A DNA stretch of 64,000 bases, taken from Pseudomonas lactis (lineage in GTDB: Bacteria > Pseudomonadota > Gammaproteobacteria > Pseudomonadales > Pseudomonadaceae). The position numbers and the translations under genes were made by a program. The notes under the pieces were generated by a model that did no database searches, had not been told where the DNA came from, and saw nothing but the letters and a program-made list of their open reading frames with translations. Within the stretch, counting starts at the first letter, position 1. Each line of letters begins with the position of its first letter. Shown one piece after another: positions 38,214 through 51,137 of the stretch. The stretch spans positions 62,001-126,000 of the forward strand of contig NZ_JYLO01000006.1 in NCBI RefSeq assembly GCF_001439845.1. Reading direction: 5' to 3'.

Positions 38214-38888
38214 TCAGACTTCGTCGGGGCTGCGCAGGTTGGTGACTGCGATTCGCTGTTCGCGGCGCTGTTCCTTTTGAGACGGCATCTCGGCGCGATA
38301 AACGCCTTGATCACCGACCACCCAGGACAGTGGGCGACGCTCCTTGCCAATCGATTCCTGCAACAGCATCAAGCCTTGCAGGAACGCTTCGGGACGGGGC
38401 GGGCAGCCAGGCACGTAGACGTCCACGGGCAGGAACTTGTCCACCCCTTGAACGACCGAGTAGATGTCGTACATGCCACCGGAGTTGGCGCACGAACCCA
38501 TGGAGATAACCCATTTTGGTTCGAGCATTTGCTCATAGAGACGCTGGATGATCGGCGCCATCTTGATGAAGCAGGTACCGGCGATAACCATGAAATCCGC
38601 CTGGCGCGGCGAGGCCCGGATCACTTCGGCGCCAAAGCGCGCGATGTCGTGGGGCGCCGTGAAGGCGGTGGTCATTTCCACGTAGCAGCACGAAAGGCCG
38701 AAGTTGTACGGCCACAGGGAGTTTTTACGCCCCCAGTTGACCGCACCACTCAGCACGTCTTCCAGCTTGCCCATGTAGATGTTTTTGTGGACTTGGTCTT
38801 CTAACGGGTCGGAAACGGTTTCCCGTTCGCCGATGGGGTACTGCTCGTTAGGAGCATCCGGGTCGATCCTGGTGAGATTGTATTGCAT
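38214..38888 (-). CDS. nuoB: NADH-quinone oxidoreductase subunit B
   Basis: This 224-residue subunit carries the terminal 4Fe-4S cluster N2, which reduces quinone. The four ligands are visible: the tandem Cys in GLSCCYVEM, Cys in MGSCANSGG and Cys in [10 protein letters not shown] chose ATG 38888, because the reading frame further upstream starts with TTG two codons before. It lies ten bases after the nuoA stop. Confidence 0.96.
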   Translation of the reverse strand: MQYNLTRIDPDAPNEQYPIGERETVSDPLEDQVHKNIYMGKLEDVLSGAVNWGRKNSLWPYNFGLSCCYVEMTTAFTAPHDIARFGAEVIRASPRQADFMVIAGTCFIKMAPIIQRLYEQMLEPKWVISMGSCANSGGMYDIYSVVQGVDKFLPVDVYVPGCPPRPEAFLQGLMLLQESIGKERRPLSWVVGDQGVYRAEMPSQKEQRREQRIAVTNLRSPDEV

Positions 38889-38898
38889 TGCCAAAGCC

Positions 38899-39312
38899 TC
38901 ATTGTTTCAGCTTCGCTTGCCGCTTGCGACGAGCTTCCGGAGCCCAGTCAAGGGCGCCCACTCGGAACAGGTAGACAAGACCTGCCAACAGAATTGCTAT
39001 GAAAACGAGAGCTTCGACGAATCCGGTCCAGCCGCTTTCGCGGACGGACACAGACCATGCAAAGAGAAAGAGGGCTTCGATATCGAAGATCACGAACAAC
39101 ATCGCGACCAGATAGAATTTGGCTGAGAGCCGCAAGCGGGCGCCACCTGTAGGCAGCATGCCGGATTCGAACGGTTCGTTTTTGCTGCGGCCCCAGGCTT
39201 TTGACCCGAGGAGGCTGGACACGCCGAGCATGAAGGCGCAAAGGCCTACAACACCGAGGAGGAAAATGGCAAAGCCCCAGTTGTGGGCCATGAGTCCTGT
39301 CGCGTCGGTCAT
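38899..39312 (-). CDS. nuoA: NADH-quinone oxidoreductase subunit A
   Basis: This 137-residue membrane subunit has three helices. The conserved loop ([20 protein letters not shown]), which contacts the quinone site, follows the first helix; then come [16 protein letters not shown] and the third helix. It is the first gene of the operon. ATG 39312 has an AAGGATTT site at a suitable distance; the frame upstream is not used. The length equals that of other Pseudomonas NuoA proteins. Confidence 0.95.
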   Translation of the reverse strand: MTDATGLMAHNWGFAIFLLGVVGLCAFMLGVSSLLGSKAWGRSKNEPFESGMLPTGGARLRLSAKFYLVAMLFVIFDIEALFLFAWSVSVRESGWTGFVEALVFIAILLAGLVYLFRVGALDWAPEARRKRQAKLKQ

Positions 39313-39751
39313 GCTGGAAATCCTTAACAGAGAGCAAAGGTCTCTGAGCTCGAAAAAGTAACGATGCAGTGACGATATGTCGCACTGCAATCAATCGCGG
39401 TGATTTTATGGCTAAACACCGGGCAAGTAAAATTCCCAGGGCGAAATTATTCGGTGGAATAAGCACATAGTGCACCTTCTTGGGGCTGTAGCCCTTGTGG
39501 TGTGGGCATTAGCGGGCTTTTCATCAAATATGTTTTGTTTAAGATGTAACGAAGTTTTCAAGCGCCAAATGATAATGAATATTGTTTGCGCAGAGGTTTA
39601 AGCGAGTGTTTCTCATGTGGCGCGGGAAGTTAGCGTTACTTGCTTGAGTGCTGCTTAGTTGCTGCAACGGCTCTTTTACCCGATTGGGCCTGTGCGGATA
39701 CCGCTCTGGATCAATGTTTTTAGCAAAAAACTATGGATAGGGCGCGGTCAA

Positions 39752-39839
39752 TGTGGGAGCTGGCTTGCCTGCGATAGCAGCGAATCAGCTGAAACACCTG
39801 CCTCTGACCCACCGCCATCGCAGGCAAGCCAGCTCCCAC
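39752..39839. repeat. REPIN, TGTGGGAGC family
   Basis: Arms TGTGGGAGCTGGCTTGCCTG and CAGGCAAGCCAGCTCCCAC are separated by about 49 bases, between the aceA terminator and the nuo promoter region. Confidence 0.85.
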
Positions 39840-39864
39840 CATTGATTTTCGGTGATTCCTAGGC

Positions 39865-39894
39865 AAAAAAAACGCCCCGAACCAGTCGGGGCGT
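39865..39894 (-). terminator. Terminator of aceA
   Basis: A nine-base stem ACGCCCCGA/TCGGGGCGT with loop ACCAG-like has eight T after it on the minus strand, about 60 bases beyond the aceA stop. Confidence 0.85.
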
Positions 39895-39956
39895 GATTGT
39901 TGCGCGGCACTGCGGTTAGGTCTTCCGTGGGGCCGCAGTGGCCGTGTACGCGGTAC

Positions 39957-41282
39957 TTAGTGGAACTGCTCTTCTTCGGTCGAGCCGGTCAGCGCGGTCA
40001 CGGACGAGGTGCCGCCCTGGATTACGGTGGTCATGTCGTCGAAGTAGCCGGTGCCCACTTCCTGCTGGTGCGCCACGAAGGTGTAGCCTTTGGCGGCGTC
40101 AGCGAATTCCTGCTCCTGCAGCTTCACGTAGGCCGTCATGTCGTTGCGGGCGTAGTCGTGCGCCAGGTTGAACATGCTGTGCCACATGTTGTGGATACCG
40201 GCCAGGGTGATGAACTGGTGCTTGTAGCCCATGGCCGACAGCTCACGCTGGAACTTGGCGATGGTCGCGTCGTCCAGGTTCTTCTTCCAGTTGAAGGAAG
40301 GCGAGCAGTTGTAGGACAGCAGTTGGTCCGGGTATTCCTTCTTGATCGCTTCGGCAAAGCGGCGTGCTTCGTCCAGGTCCGGCTTGGCGGTTTCGCACCA
40401 GATCAGGTCGGCGTACGGCGCGTAGGCCAGGCCACGGGCGATAGCCTGGTCGAGGCCGGCGCGCACTTTGTAGAAGCCTTCCTGGGTGCGTTCGCCGGTG
40501 ACGAACGGCTGGTCGTACGGGTCGCAGTCCGAGGTCAGCAGGTCTGCTGCGTTGGCGTCGGTACGGGCCAGGATGATGGTCGGCGTACCGGCCACGTCAG
40601 CGGCCAGGCGAGCGGCGGTCAGCTTCTGTACGGCTTCCTGGGTCGGTACCAGTACCTTGCCGCCCATGTGGCCGCATTTTTTCACCGAGGCCAACTGGTC
40701 TTCGAAGTGCACGCCGGCAGCGCCTGCCTCGATCATGCTTTTCATCAGTTCGTAGGCGTTGAGTACGCCGCCGAAACCGGCTTCGGCGTCGGCCACGATT
40801 GGCGCGAAGTAGTCGATGTAGCCTTCATCGCCTGGGTTCTTGCCGGCTTTCCACTGGATCTGGTCGGCACGACGGAACGAGTTGTTGATGCGCTTGACCA
40901 CGGTTGGCACCGAGTCCACCGGGTACAGCGATTGGTCGGGGTACATGGATTCAGCGGAGTTGTTGTCCGCTGCCACTTGCCAGCCGGACAGGTAGATCGC
41001 CTGGATACCGGCTTTTACCTGCTGGACTGCCTGGCCGCCAGTGAGGGCGCCCATGCAGTTGACGAAATCTTTGTCGGGACGGAAGGACGGCTTGGCGCCT
41101 TGGGTGACCAGGTTCCACAGCTTCTCGGCGCCGAGTTTTGCAAAGGTGTGCTCAGGTTGAACCGAGCCACGCAGGCGGACGACGTCAGCAGCGGAATAAG
41201 CGCGGGTTACGCCTTTCCAGCGTGGGTTTTCAGCCCAGTCTTTTTCAAGGGCTGCAATTTGCTGTTCGCGTGTCAGTGCCAT
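39957..41282 (-). CDS. aceA: Isocitrate lyase
   Basis: This 441-residue enzyme of the glyoxylate shunt cleaves isocitrate to glyoxylate and succinate. The catalytic signature KKCGHMGG is near residue 210, and the substrate-binding [12 protein letters not shown] near residue 324. The length fits the Pseudomonas-type enzyme. It competes for isocitrate with the two dehydrogenases encoded at 48-52 kb. A GAGG ribosome site and a CAAACAAG stretch lie just before the ATG; the latter resembles, but does not fully match, A-rich Hfq/Crc sites. A long leader and a palindrome are upstream. Confidence 0.96.
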   Translation of the reverse strand: MALTREQQIAALEKDWAENPRWKGVTRAYSAADVVRLRGSVQPEHTFAKLGAEKLWNLVTQGAKPSFRPDKDFVNCMGALTGGQAVQQVKAGIQAIYLSGWQVAADNNSAESMYPDQSLYPVDSVPTVVKRINNSFRRADQIQWKAGKNPGDEGYIDYFAPIVADAEAGFGGVLNAYELMKSMIEAGAAGVHFEDQLASVKKCGHMGGKVLVPTQEAVQKLTAARLAADVAGTPTIILARTDANAADLLTSDCDPYDQPFVTGERTQEGFYKVRAGLDQAIARGLAYAPYADLIWCETAKPDLDEARRFAEAIKKEYPDQLLSYNCSPSFNWKKNLDDATIAKFQRELSAMGYKHQFITLAGIHNMWHSMFNLAHDYARNDMTAYVKLQEQEFADAAKGYTFVAHQQEVGTGYFDDMTTVIQGGTSSVTALTGSTEEEQFH

Positions 41283-41711
41283 GGGGAAAAACCTCGTCGC
41301 GTCTTGTTTGAAGTATCCGTTTGCCAGCCCGGCATTCGTTGCCTGGGTAGGGTTGCTCGCTGACCAGAAGCTTTGGTGTTCAAGTCAAATCTGACGGAGG
41401 TAGGCGACGGGATGAACGATGGGGCTCAAAGGGGGGAGTTGAGCAGGTAAGGGCAAACTGCGAACGGTCTTCGGGCGTCGTGGGCCTTGGTACGATCCAT
41501 CAGTGTGTAGCCGGGTTACCTGGTTAGCTTCCGTCCCTCGGGACAACTTCGTTCCAGTCGCAACCAACGTCAAACACACCTTGTGGGCGGTACAGACACG
41601 AATCGGCTCAGGTGGGTAGCTTAGAGCAGCGATCCGAAGGCCCTTGCCAGGGCCCCTGATTAGCGGGAGCGAGGCCATCATGCCCATGCTTTTTTGGCTC
41701 GTCAAATGTTT
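41283..41711 (-). promoter_or_regulatory. aceA promoter and long leader
   Basis: On the minus strand TTGACG (plus 41700-41705), 17 bases, then CATGAT (plus 41677-41682) is a fair promoter. It would give a leader of about 390 bases before the aceA ATG. The leader contains several hairpins (for example GTCCCGAGGGAC) and no convincing ribosome site with a long frame. An open frame of 106 codons in this stretch starts upstream of the proposed transcript and is probably not a gene. Confidence 0.45.
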
Positions 41712-41737
41712 TGTAGTGCTTTTTTTAAAGCACTACA
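41712..41737. promoter_or_regulatory. Perfect 11-bp palindrome, operator candidate
   Basis: TGTAGTGCTTT and AAAGCACTACA are separated by TTTT, six bases upstream of the proposed aceA -35 box. There is no T tail, so it is unlikely to be a terminator for the gene ending at 41778. An operator for a carbon-metabolism regulator of the RpiR type (RccR/HexR group) is a good guess. Confidence 0.55.
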
Positions 41738-41777
41738 TCTTTAGTCTAATGCGACTTGCCAGTCAGTTTTCGGTGCT

Positions 41778-42515
41778 TCAGTTCAGGGTGTCGACCTTGA
41801 CCCGTAAAGTCAGGTCATCGCGGCCCTGAGTAGAGTAGCTGCGGGTTGTAGAGGATTTGTCCGCCTGGGTTTCGCGATTGATGCCGGCCAGGGGGATCCA
41901 TTCGCCCAGGCGGCCGCTGACAGTTGTGTCGGTGCTTTGCACGTTCACTACATCGGGACGTTCCTGGCTCATGCGGTCACGGTTGGTACTGATGGCCAGG
42001 TGTACGGTTTCGCCAGTGACGCTGGCGGTCACGTAAAAGCCCTGGGTGACGTTGCGATACTGGGTCTGGTTTTGCAGACGGCCATAGCTGTCCTGTTGCG
42101 TGGTGGTCAGCGGTACGCTCTGGCCGACCTGGATCAGCGCAGGCACGCCTTCGCTGGCCTGGATCTGCTGCACGCCACCGTCGCGGCTGGCAGTGCCGTA
42201 GCTGATGATGCGGGTCTGGCTGTCACCGCTGTTCTGCTGGTTGTTCTCGTTGGTATCGACGGTGATCAGCAGGCGTTTGGCCGGTGTATCCAATTGGCCG
42301 AGCAGTGCGCGCAAGCCCTCGATCTTGGCGGGCTCAGCGTTAACGATAAGTTGGTTGCCGTAGGCGCTGACGGTGCCGTCCTTGCCGATGAAGTTCTGCG
42401 CCACGGGCAGCAGGTCGGCGCTGGTGCGGTTGTTCAGGTTGACGACTTCAGTGGCGGCCATGGCGCAAGCGCTGACGGTCATCAGGAGGGCGGTGAGCAG
42501 GGTGCGTAGGGACAT
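41778..42515 (-). CDS. Lone secretin N-domain-containing lipoprotein-like exported protein
   Basis: This 245-residue protein has a signal peptide (LLTALLMTVSACAMAA), then one ring-building N domain of secretins (about residues 24-90; TEVVNLNNRTSADLLPVAQN and LIVNAEPAKIEGLRALLGQLD). The remainder is beta-rich with polar, Gln-rich loops. It lacks the secretin pore domain and sits alone, without secretion genes nearby. SAC in the signal could be a lipobox, but Ala at the next position and further AMA fit signal peptidase I equally well. It may be a periplasmic assembly factor; function unknown. Confidence 0.7.
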   Translation of the reverse strand: MSLRTLLTALLMTVSACAMAATEVVNLNNRTSADLLPVAQNFIGKDGTVSAYGNQLIVNAEPAKIEGLRALLGQLDTPAKRLLITVDTNENNQQNSGDSQTRIISYGTASRDGGVQQIQASEGVPALIQVGQSVPLTTTQQDSYGRLQNQTQYRNVTQGFYVTASVTGETVHLAISTNRDRMSQERPDVVNVQSTDTTVSGRLGEWIPLAGINRETQADKSSTTRSYSTQGRDDLTLRVKVDTLN

Positions 42516-42640
42516 GTCCGTTATCTCTGCGAGTCATTTGCTTGATAGTGCCAGTTTGTCGGCCTGGCAGGGTGCAAGTTGAATCGTAGACGGCAAAATG
42601 CCCTGGCAGGCAGGGCATTCAGGGTGTTGCTGAAATAGCT

Positions 42641-42706
42641 ATCGCAGGCAAGCCAGCTCCCACACTTGGAATGCAGTCAAATGTGGGAGCTGGCTTGCCT
42701 GCGATA
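42641..42706. repeat. REP doublet, inverted outward
   Basis: Arms ATCGCAGGCAAGCCAGCTCCCACA and TGTGGGAGCTGGCTTGCCTGCGAT are separated by only 19 bases. They are arranged opposite to the other copies in the window: the CCCACA ends face inward. Confidence 0.8.
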
Positions 42707-42725
42707 AAGGCGGCGCGGTCTCGAA

Positions 42726-43148
42726 TTAGCCCTCGCGCACCATATCCACATGCGGAATCCCGACCTCAAGAAACTCATCGCTGACAATCTTGAAACCCAG
42801 CCGCTCATAGAACGGCGCCGCATACACCTGCGCACTCAGGAACTGCCGGGTCTGGCCGCGTTTCACAGCCTCGCCAATCACGGCTTCCATCAGCTTGTCG
42901 CCGACTTTCAGCCCGCGCCAGTCCTTGAGTACCGACACGCGCCCGATCTCGCCGCTGGGCAGCAGTCGAGCAGTGCCAATCGGGAAGTCGCCTTCGTATG
43001 CAAGAAAATGCATGGCGCCGGCATCGTCCGCGTCCCACTCCAGTTCAGGCGGGACCGATTGTTCAGCGATAAATACCGCTTCACGAATGCGCCGAATCTC
43101 GTCGATATCCTTTCGCCAGTCCGCGACACTTACGTGAATTCTATTCAT
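42726..43148 (-). CDS. GNAT-family N-acetyltransferase
   Basis: This 140-residue acetyltransferase is of the ElaA-like GNAT type. The acetyl-CoA loop is in RVSVLKDWRGLKVGDKLMEAV (near residue 72), and AAPFYERLGFKIVSDEF forms the final motif. The acceptor is unknown. ATG 43148 is chosen by the family N-terminus; it overlaps the end of the upstream oxygenase gene by eight bases, so the two are in one operon and probably coupled. Confidence 0.85.
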   Translation of the reverse strand: MNRIHVSVADWRKDIDEIRRIREAVFIAEQSVPPELEWDADDAGAMHFLAYEGDFPIGTARLLPSGEIGRVSVLKDWRGLKVGDKLMEAVIGEAVKRGQTRQFLSAQVYAAPFYERLGFKIVSDEFLEVGIPHVDMVREG

Positions 43149-44307
43149 CCGCGAACCCCAGGCTGCCTTGCTTGACCAGTTCGCACAGCAGGTCGCGACC
43201 GTCTTCGTCGGCCAGCCACTCGCCCAGGTTTTCGCTGTGCAGTGCATCCGCCGAGCACACCAGCTTCAACAGTTCACGCAGTCTGCCCGGCAGGTAACGG
43301 CTCTGGCCGCTGGCGAACAGCAGGACGTCGTCGTCCACTTCGGACCAGGCCAGGCGCGCGCTCGGGTTGCGCACCAGGATCGCGCCGTCTTGCAGGCTGT
43401 TGATGAAGTCTTCTTCGCCCAACTCTTCGCCGGCTACCAGCTCCGGGTAGCGTGGTTCGGTCATGAACTGGCCGAACCAGGTCAGCAGCATGCGCTCATC
43501 GCTCATGTGCTCGGCGAGCAGGCCCTTGAGGCGGTCCAGTGCGTCGCCCTGAATCTGGTGCGGGTCGCTGACCGGCTGGGCGTCGGCGTCGGTGTAGCGT
43601 TCTTCGTCGGTCAGGTACTGGCTGAGGAAGTCGGTGAAGTGGGTCAGCACTTCAGCGGCGCTCGGTGCACGGAAACCGACGGAATAGGTCATGCAGTCGT
43701 CTTCGGCAATACCGAAATGGGCCAGGCGCGGCGGCAGGTAGAGCATGTCGCCCGGTTCCAGTACCCATTCGGCGCTTTCTTCGAATTCGGCGAGGATGCG
43801 CAGGTCGGCGTGTTGCAGCAACGGGCTTTCGGAATTGCACATCTGGCCGATCTTCCAGTTGCGCTTGCCCTGGGCTTGCAGCAGGAACACATCGTAGTTA
43901 TCGAAATGCGGACCGACGCTGCCACCCGGCGCGGCGAAGCTGATCATCACATCATCGATACGCCAGCTCGGCAGGAAGCGGAAGTGCTCCAACAGCTCAG
44001 CCACTTCCGGCACGAACTGGTCGACCGCCTGCACCAGCAGGGTCCACTCACGCTCGGGCAGGGTGCTGAAAGCGTCTTCGGCGAACGGGCCGCGGCGCAG
44101 TTCCCACGGGCGCTCGCCGTGTTCGATCACCAGGCGCGACTCGACTTCCTCTTCCAGGGCCAGGCCTGCCAGTTCGTCGGCATCAATCGGGCTTTCGAAG
44201 TCAGGGAGGGCCTGGCGGATCAGCAGCGGTTTTTTCTGCCAGTAGTCGCGCAGGAATTCCCGTGCCGTGATGCCGCCCAGAAGTTGAAGAGGGATATCAG
44301 GATTCAT
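43141..44307 (-). CDS. Ribosomal protein uL16 arginine hydroxylase (RoxA/YcfD)
   Basis: This 388-residue Fe(II)/2-oxoglutarate oxygenase with a JmjC-type cupin resembles E. coli YcfD, which hydroxylates an Arg of ribosomal protein uL16. The iron ligands are in GPHFDNYDVF (HxD, ~residue 125) and the His of PPRLAHFG (~187). The C-terminal winged-helix/dimer part follows. It begins at ATG 44307, the family start. It is followed by a coupled GNAT gene and lies downstream of purB, from which a terminator separates it. Confidence 0.88.
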   Translation of the reverse strand: MNPDIPLQLLGGITAREFLRDYWQKKPLLIRQALPDFESPIDADELAGLALEEEVESRLVIEHGERPWELRRGPFAEDAFSTLPEREWTLLVQAVDQFVPEVAELLEHFRFLPSWRIDDVMISFAAPGGSVGPHFDNYDVFLLQAQGKRNWKIGQMCNSESPLLQHADLRILAEFEESAEWVLEPGDMLYLPPRLAHFGIAEDDCMTYSVGFRAPSAAEVLTHFTDFLSQYLTDEERYTDADAQPVSDPHQIQGDALDRLKGLLAEHMSDERMLLTWFGQFMTEPRYPELVAGEELGEEDFINSLQDGAILVRNPSARLAWSEVDDDVLLFASGQSRYLPGRLRELLKLVCSADALHSENLGEWLADEDGRDLLCELVKQGSLGFADE

Positions 44308-44345
44308 GTGTAACCTATTGAAAAAAAGCACTTTTAAGACAGGAA

Positions 44346-44372
44346 TAAAAACGCCCGGCGCGGCCGGGCGTC
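44346..44372 (-). terminator. Terminator of purB
   Basis: The nine-base stem ACGCCCGGC/GCCGGGCGT (44351-44371) has TTTTT after it on the minus strand, 20 bases beyond the purB stop. Confidence 0.85.
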
Positions 44373-44391
44373 TCAAAGGAGCTTGCTTGGA

Positions 44392-45849
<1,458 letters not shown>

Positions 45850-45887
45850 TTACGCGTAATGGCTTGAAAACAGCCTGTTGGTGCGAC

Positions 45888-46511
45888 TTATTCGTTGCGC
45901 ATCAACGGGTAAAGCTCTTTGAGCAATTTGCGCCGGCTGATCACCAACTGCCAGCGATGACCGCCCAGCTGGCGCCACAAGCGTGCCGAACGAATACCGG
46001 CCAGCAGCAATGCGCGGATTTTCGACGCGTTGTTGGGTTGTTGCAGGTTGCGCATATCGCCGTGCACCTGGATGCGCTGGCGCAGGGTGCTCAAGGTGTC
46101 CTGGTACAGCGCACCACAGGCTGCGATCACGTTTTCGTGGGCCGGGCCGAAGTGTTCTACCTGGGACTGGATCTGCGGCAGGCGCTTGCCGATGGTGTCC
46201 AGCAGGTCGTCGCGCTTGGCCAGTTGGCGCTCAAGGCCAAGCATCGACAGGGCATAGCGCAACGGTTCGCGCTGCAAGGTGCTGGGGTCGCGCTCCAGGG
46301 CGCCGATCAGGGCGCGATAGCCTTCACGCAGCGCCAGGTCGTCGCCGCCGTAAACCTCAAGGGTGTCCTTGGGATCGCGGATCAGCAGGCTACCGAGCAT
46401 GCAGGTCAGGCCGGCTTCAGTGACCTGGCCGGTCTTGGCGATCTTGTCCACCAGTACCGCAGCGAGAAACACACCGCCAAGGGCTGTCAACTGCTCCTGG
46501 GTCGGGCTCAT
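45888..46511 (-). CDS. hflD: High frequency lysogenization protein HflD homologue
   Basis: This 207-residue peripheral membrane protein is entirely helical. The family features [12 protein letters not shown] near the N-terminus and [23 protein letters not shown] near residue 160 are present. In E. coli it modulates lambda CII; its normal role is unknown. It overlaps the mnmA stop by four bases and comes before purB, the conserved order. Confidence 0.92.
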   Translation of the reverse strand: MSPTQEQLTALGGVFLAAVLVDKIAKTGQVTEAGLTCMLGSLLIRDPKDTLEVYGGDDLALREGYRALIGALERDPSTLQREPLRYALSMLGLERQLAKRDDLLDTIGKRLPQIQSQVEHFGPAHENVIAACGALYQDTLSTLRQRIQVHGDMRNLQQPNNASKIRALLLAGIRSARLWRQLGGHRWQLVISRRKLLKELYPLMRNE

Positions 46512-47632
46512 GCCGGGTTGCTCCAGGCTTGCGCAACTTCAATCACGCCGCCGCCCAGGCAGATTTCGCCGTCATAGAACACCACGGACTGGCCAGGGGT
46601 GACCGCGCGTTGCGGGTCATCGAAGATGGCGCGGTAACCGGTGGCGGTCTTTTCCAGGGTGCAGGGCTGGTCGCTCTGGCGATAACGCACTTTGGCGGTC
46701 AGGCGGCGCGGGGTGCTCAAGTCGATCGGGTTGACCCAATAGATCTCGGAAGCGAGCAGGGCGCCGGAGAACAGCAGCGGGTGCTCATTGCCTTGGCCGA
46801 CCACCAGCACGTTGTTTTCCAGGTCTTTGACCAGCACGTACCACGGCTCTTCACCTGCGTCCTTCAGGCCGCCAATGCCCAGGCCCTGACGCTGGCCGAT
46901 GGTGTGGTACATCAGGCCGTGGTGACGGCCGATCACTTCACCGTCGGTAGTCTTGATCTCGCCGGGTTGCGCGGGCAGGTATTGCTTGAGGAAGTCGCTG
47001 AAACGCCGCTCGCCGATAAAGCAGATACCGGTGGAATCTTTCTTCTTGGCGGTGGCCAGGCCGTGCTTCTCGGCGATCTTGCGCACTTCGGGCTTTTCCA
47101 GCTCGCCGACCGGGAACAGCGTTTTGGCGATCTGTTCACCGCCGACGGCATGCAGGAAGTAGCTCTGGTCCTTGTTCGGGTCCAGGCCCTTGAGCAATTC
47201 GGTGCGGCTATCGATATCGCGACGGCGCACGTAGTGGCCGGTAGCTATCAGGTCGGCGCCGAGCATCATGGCGTAGTCGAGGAAGGCCTTGAACTTGATT
47301 TCGCGGTTGCACAGGATATCCGGGTTCGGCGTGCGGCCGGCCTTGTATTCGGCCAGGAAGTGCTCGAACACATTGTCCCAGTACTCGGCGGCGAAGTTGG
47401 CGGTGTGCAGCTTGATGCCGATCTTGTCGCACACGGCCTGGGCGTCGGCCAGGTCGTCCATGGCGGTGCAGTATTCCGTTCCATCGTCTTCTTCCCAGTT
47501 CTTCATGAACAGGCCTTCCACCTCATAACCCTGCTCCATGAGCAGAACGGCGGAAACGGAAGAGTCCACGCCGCCGGACATGCCGACGATGACGCGCTTC
47601 TTTTGTGTGTCAGAAGGGGCTGGATCACGCAT
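46508..47632 (-). CDS. mnmA: tRNA 2-thiouridylase MnmA
   Basis: This 374-residue enzyme thiolates U34 of tRNA for Lys, Glu and Gln. The PP-loop is [15 protein letters not shown] (~residue 18), the catalytic Cys is in [12 protein letters not shown] (~100), and the second Cys is in [15 protein letters not shown] (~200). It overlaps hflD. Start and length are normal. Confidence 0.97.
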   Translation of the reverse strand: MRDPAPSDTQKKRVIVGMSGGVDSSVSAVLLMEQGYEVEGLFMKNWEEDDGTEYCTAMDDLADAQAVCDKIGIKLHTANFAAEYWDNVFEHFLAEYKAGRTPNPDILCNREIKFKAFLDYAMMLGADLIATGHYVRRRDIDSRTELLKGLDPNKDQSYFLHAVGGEQIAKTLFPVGELEKPEVRKIAEKHGLATAKKKDSTGICFIGERRFSDFLKQYLPAQPGEIKTTDGEVIGRHHGLMYHTIGQRQGLGIGGLKDAGEEPWYVLVKDLENNVLVVGQGNEHPLLFSGALLASEIYWVNPIDLSTPRRLTAKVRYRQSDQPCTLEKTATGYRAIFDDPQRAVTPGQSVVFYDGEICLGGGVIEVAQAWSNPA

Positions 47633-47691
47633 AGGGTTTCAACGGGTGTCTTGAAAAAGGACGCGATTCTAGCAGGCCTGGGCCCGCAAGG

Positions 47692-48138
47692 CTAAAGAGA
47701 AGGGCGGATCAATTCGAGACTGTGGCGCTGGCCGGCCAAGTAATCATCGATGCAGCGGATAATCAGCTCGCTGCGCCAGTCGTCGCGCACCGCCATCAGC
47801 TCGTCACGGGTCAACCAGCGGGCGCGCAGGATGCCTTCGTCGAGTTGGTACTCCGGGTGGTGTCTCAGGGCCTTGGCGACAAAGCAGACCCGTTGATAGG
47901 TCACGCCATTGCTGGGTGCGGTGTACAGGTAGATGCCGACGATGCCGGTGGCTTCCACGTCCCAGCCGGTTTCTTCCAGCGTCTCGCGCACGGCGGCTTC
48001 GGTCAGGGTTTCGTTCGGGTCCAGGTGGCCGGCGGGCTGATTGAGCACGGCGCGGCCGCCCTTGAGTTCTTCGACCATCAGGAACTTGCCGTTGTCTTCG
48101 ACGATGGTGGCGACGGTGATGTGGGGGAGCCAGGTCAT
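47692..48138 (-). CDS. nudJ: NUDIX phosphatase NudJ
   Basis: This 148-residue NUDIX hydrolase has its box GHLDPNETLTEAAVRETLEE (~residue 37). NudJ acts on nucleoside di/triphosphates and thiamine pyrophosphate intermediates in E. coli. It lies 59 bases upstream of mnmA in the same direction, matching the conserved nudJ-mnmA-hflD-purB order. Confidence 0.9.
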   Translation of the reverse strand: MTWLPHITVATIVEDNGKFLMVEELKGGRAVLNQPAGHLDPNETLTEAAVRETLEETGWDVEATGIVGIYLYTAPSNGVTYQRVCFVAKALRHHPEYQLDEGILRARWLTRDELMAVRDDWRSELIIRCIDDYLAGQRHSLELIRPSL

Positions 48139-48173
48139 TGCGAGCCTCGGTATCTGGAAGGTGGCATGCTCAA

Positions 48174-48348
48174 TGTGGGAGCTGGCTTGCCTTAATGCCA
48201 GTCAATTAAGGCTTTTTTGTAGGAGCGAGCTTGCTCGCGAAAAACGTCAACGATAACGCGTGCTTGCTGAATGAACGCGGCGCCTTTGAGTTTTTCGCGA
48301 GCAAGCTCGCTCCTACAGACTGCAATCGCAGGCAAGCCAGCTCCCACA
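48174..48348. repeat. Nested REPIN: one family inside another
   Basis: The outer arms TGTGGGAGCTGGCTTGCCT (48174) and ATCGCAGGCAAGCCAGCTCCCACA (ending 48348) belong to the TGTGGGAGC family. Between them sits a complete second REPIN (48218-48317) of the TGTAGGAGC family. Confidence 0.8.
48218..48317. repeat. Inner REPIN, TGTAGGAGCGAGC family
   Basis: Arms TGTAGGAGCGAGCTTGCTCG and CGAGCAAGCTCGCTCCTACA. The centre is almost identical to that of the copy at 18109-18207. It splits the outer repeat soon after the left arm. Confidence 0.85.
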
Positions 48349-48385
48349 TTGGATTGGGTTTCTTCAATGAAGTCCCTACAAGCAG

Positions 48386-48410
48386 AAACCCCGGCACTTG
48401 GCCGGGGCTT
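48386..48410 (-). terminator. Terminator of idh
   Basis: The stem CCCCGGC/GCCGGGG (48389-48395, 48401-48407) is followed on the minus strand by TTTCTG, 20 bases past the idh stop. The T-run is short. Confidence 0.6.
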
Positions 48411-48428
48411 CTTTGCATCCTTACAACC

Positions 48429-51137
<2,709 letters not shown>

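Larger units (their letters stand above)
39313..39956. promoter_or_regulatory. Gene-free region before nuoA
   Basis: 644 bases without a gene. The part near nuoA (39313-39700) is AT-rich and should hold the nuo promoter. A sequence resembling a Fur box lies at 39571-39589 (GATAATGAATATTGTTTGC, 13 of 19 matches by my count to the standard box). The right part contains a REPIN (39752-39839) and the aceA terminator (39865-39894). I could not settle the nuo -35/-10. Confidence 0.4.

Noticed and set aside
41385..41705. 106-codon minus-strand frame before aceA
   Set aside because: It begins upstream of the proposed transcript start, has no ribosome site and has the composition of structured non-coding DNA. 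Kept only as part of the leader.
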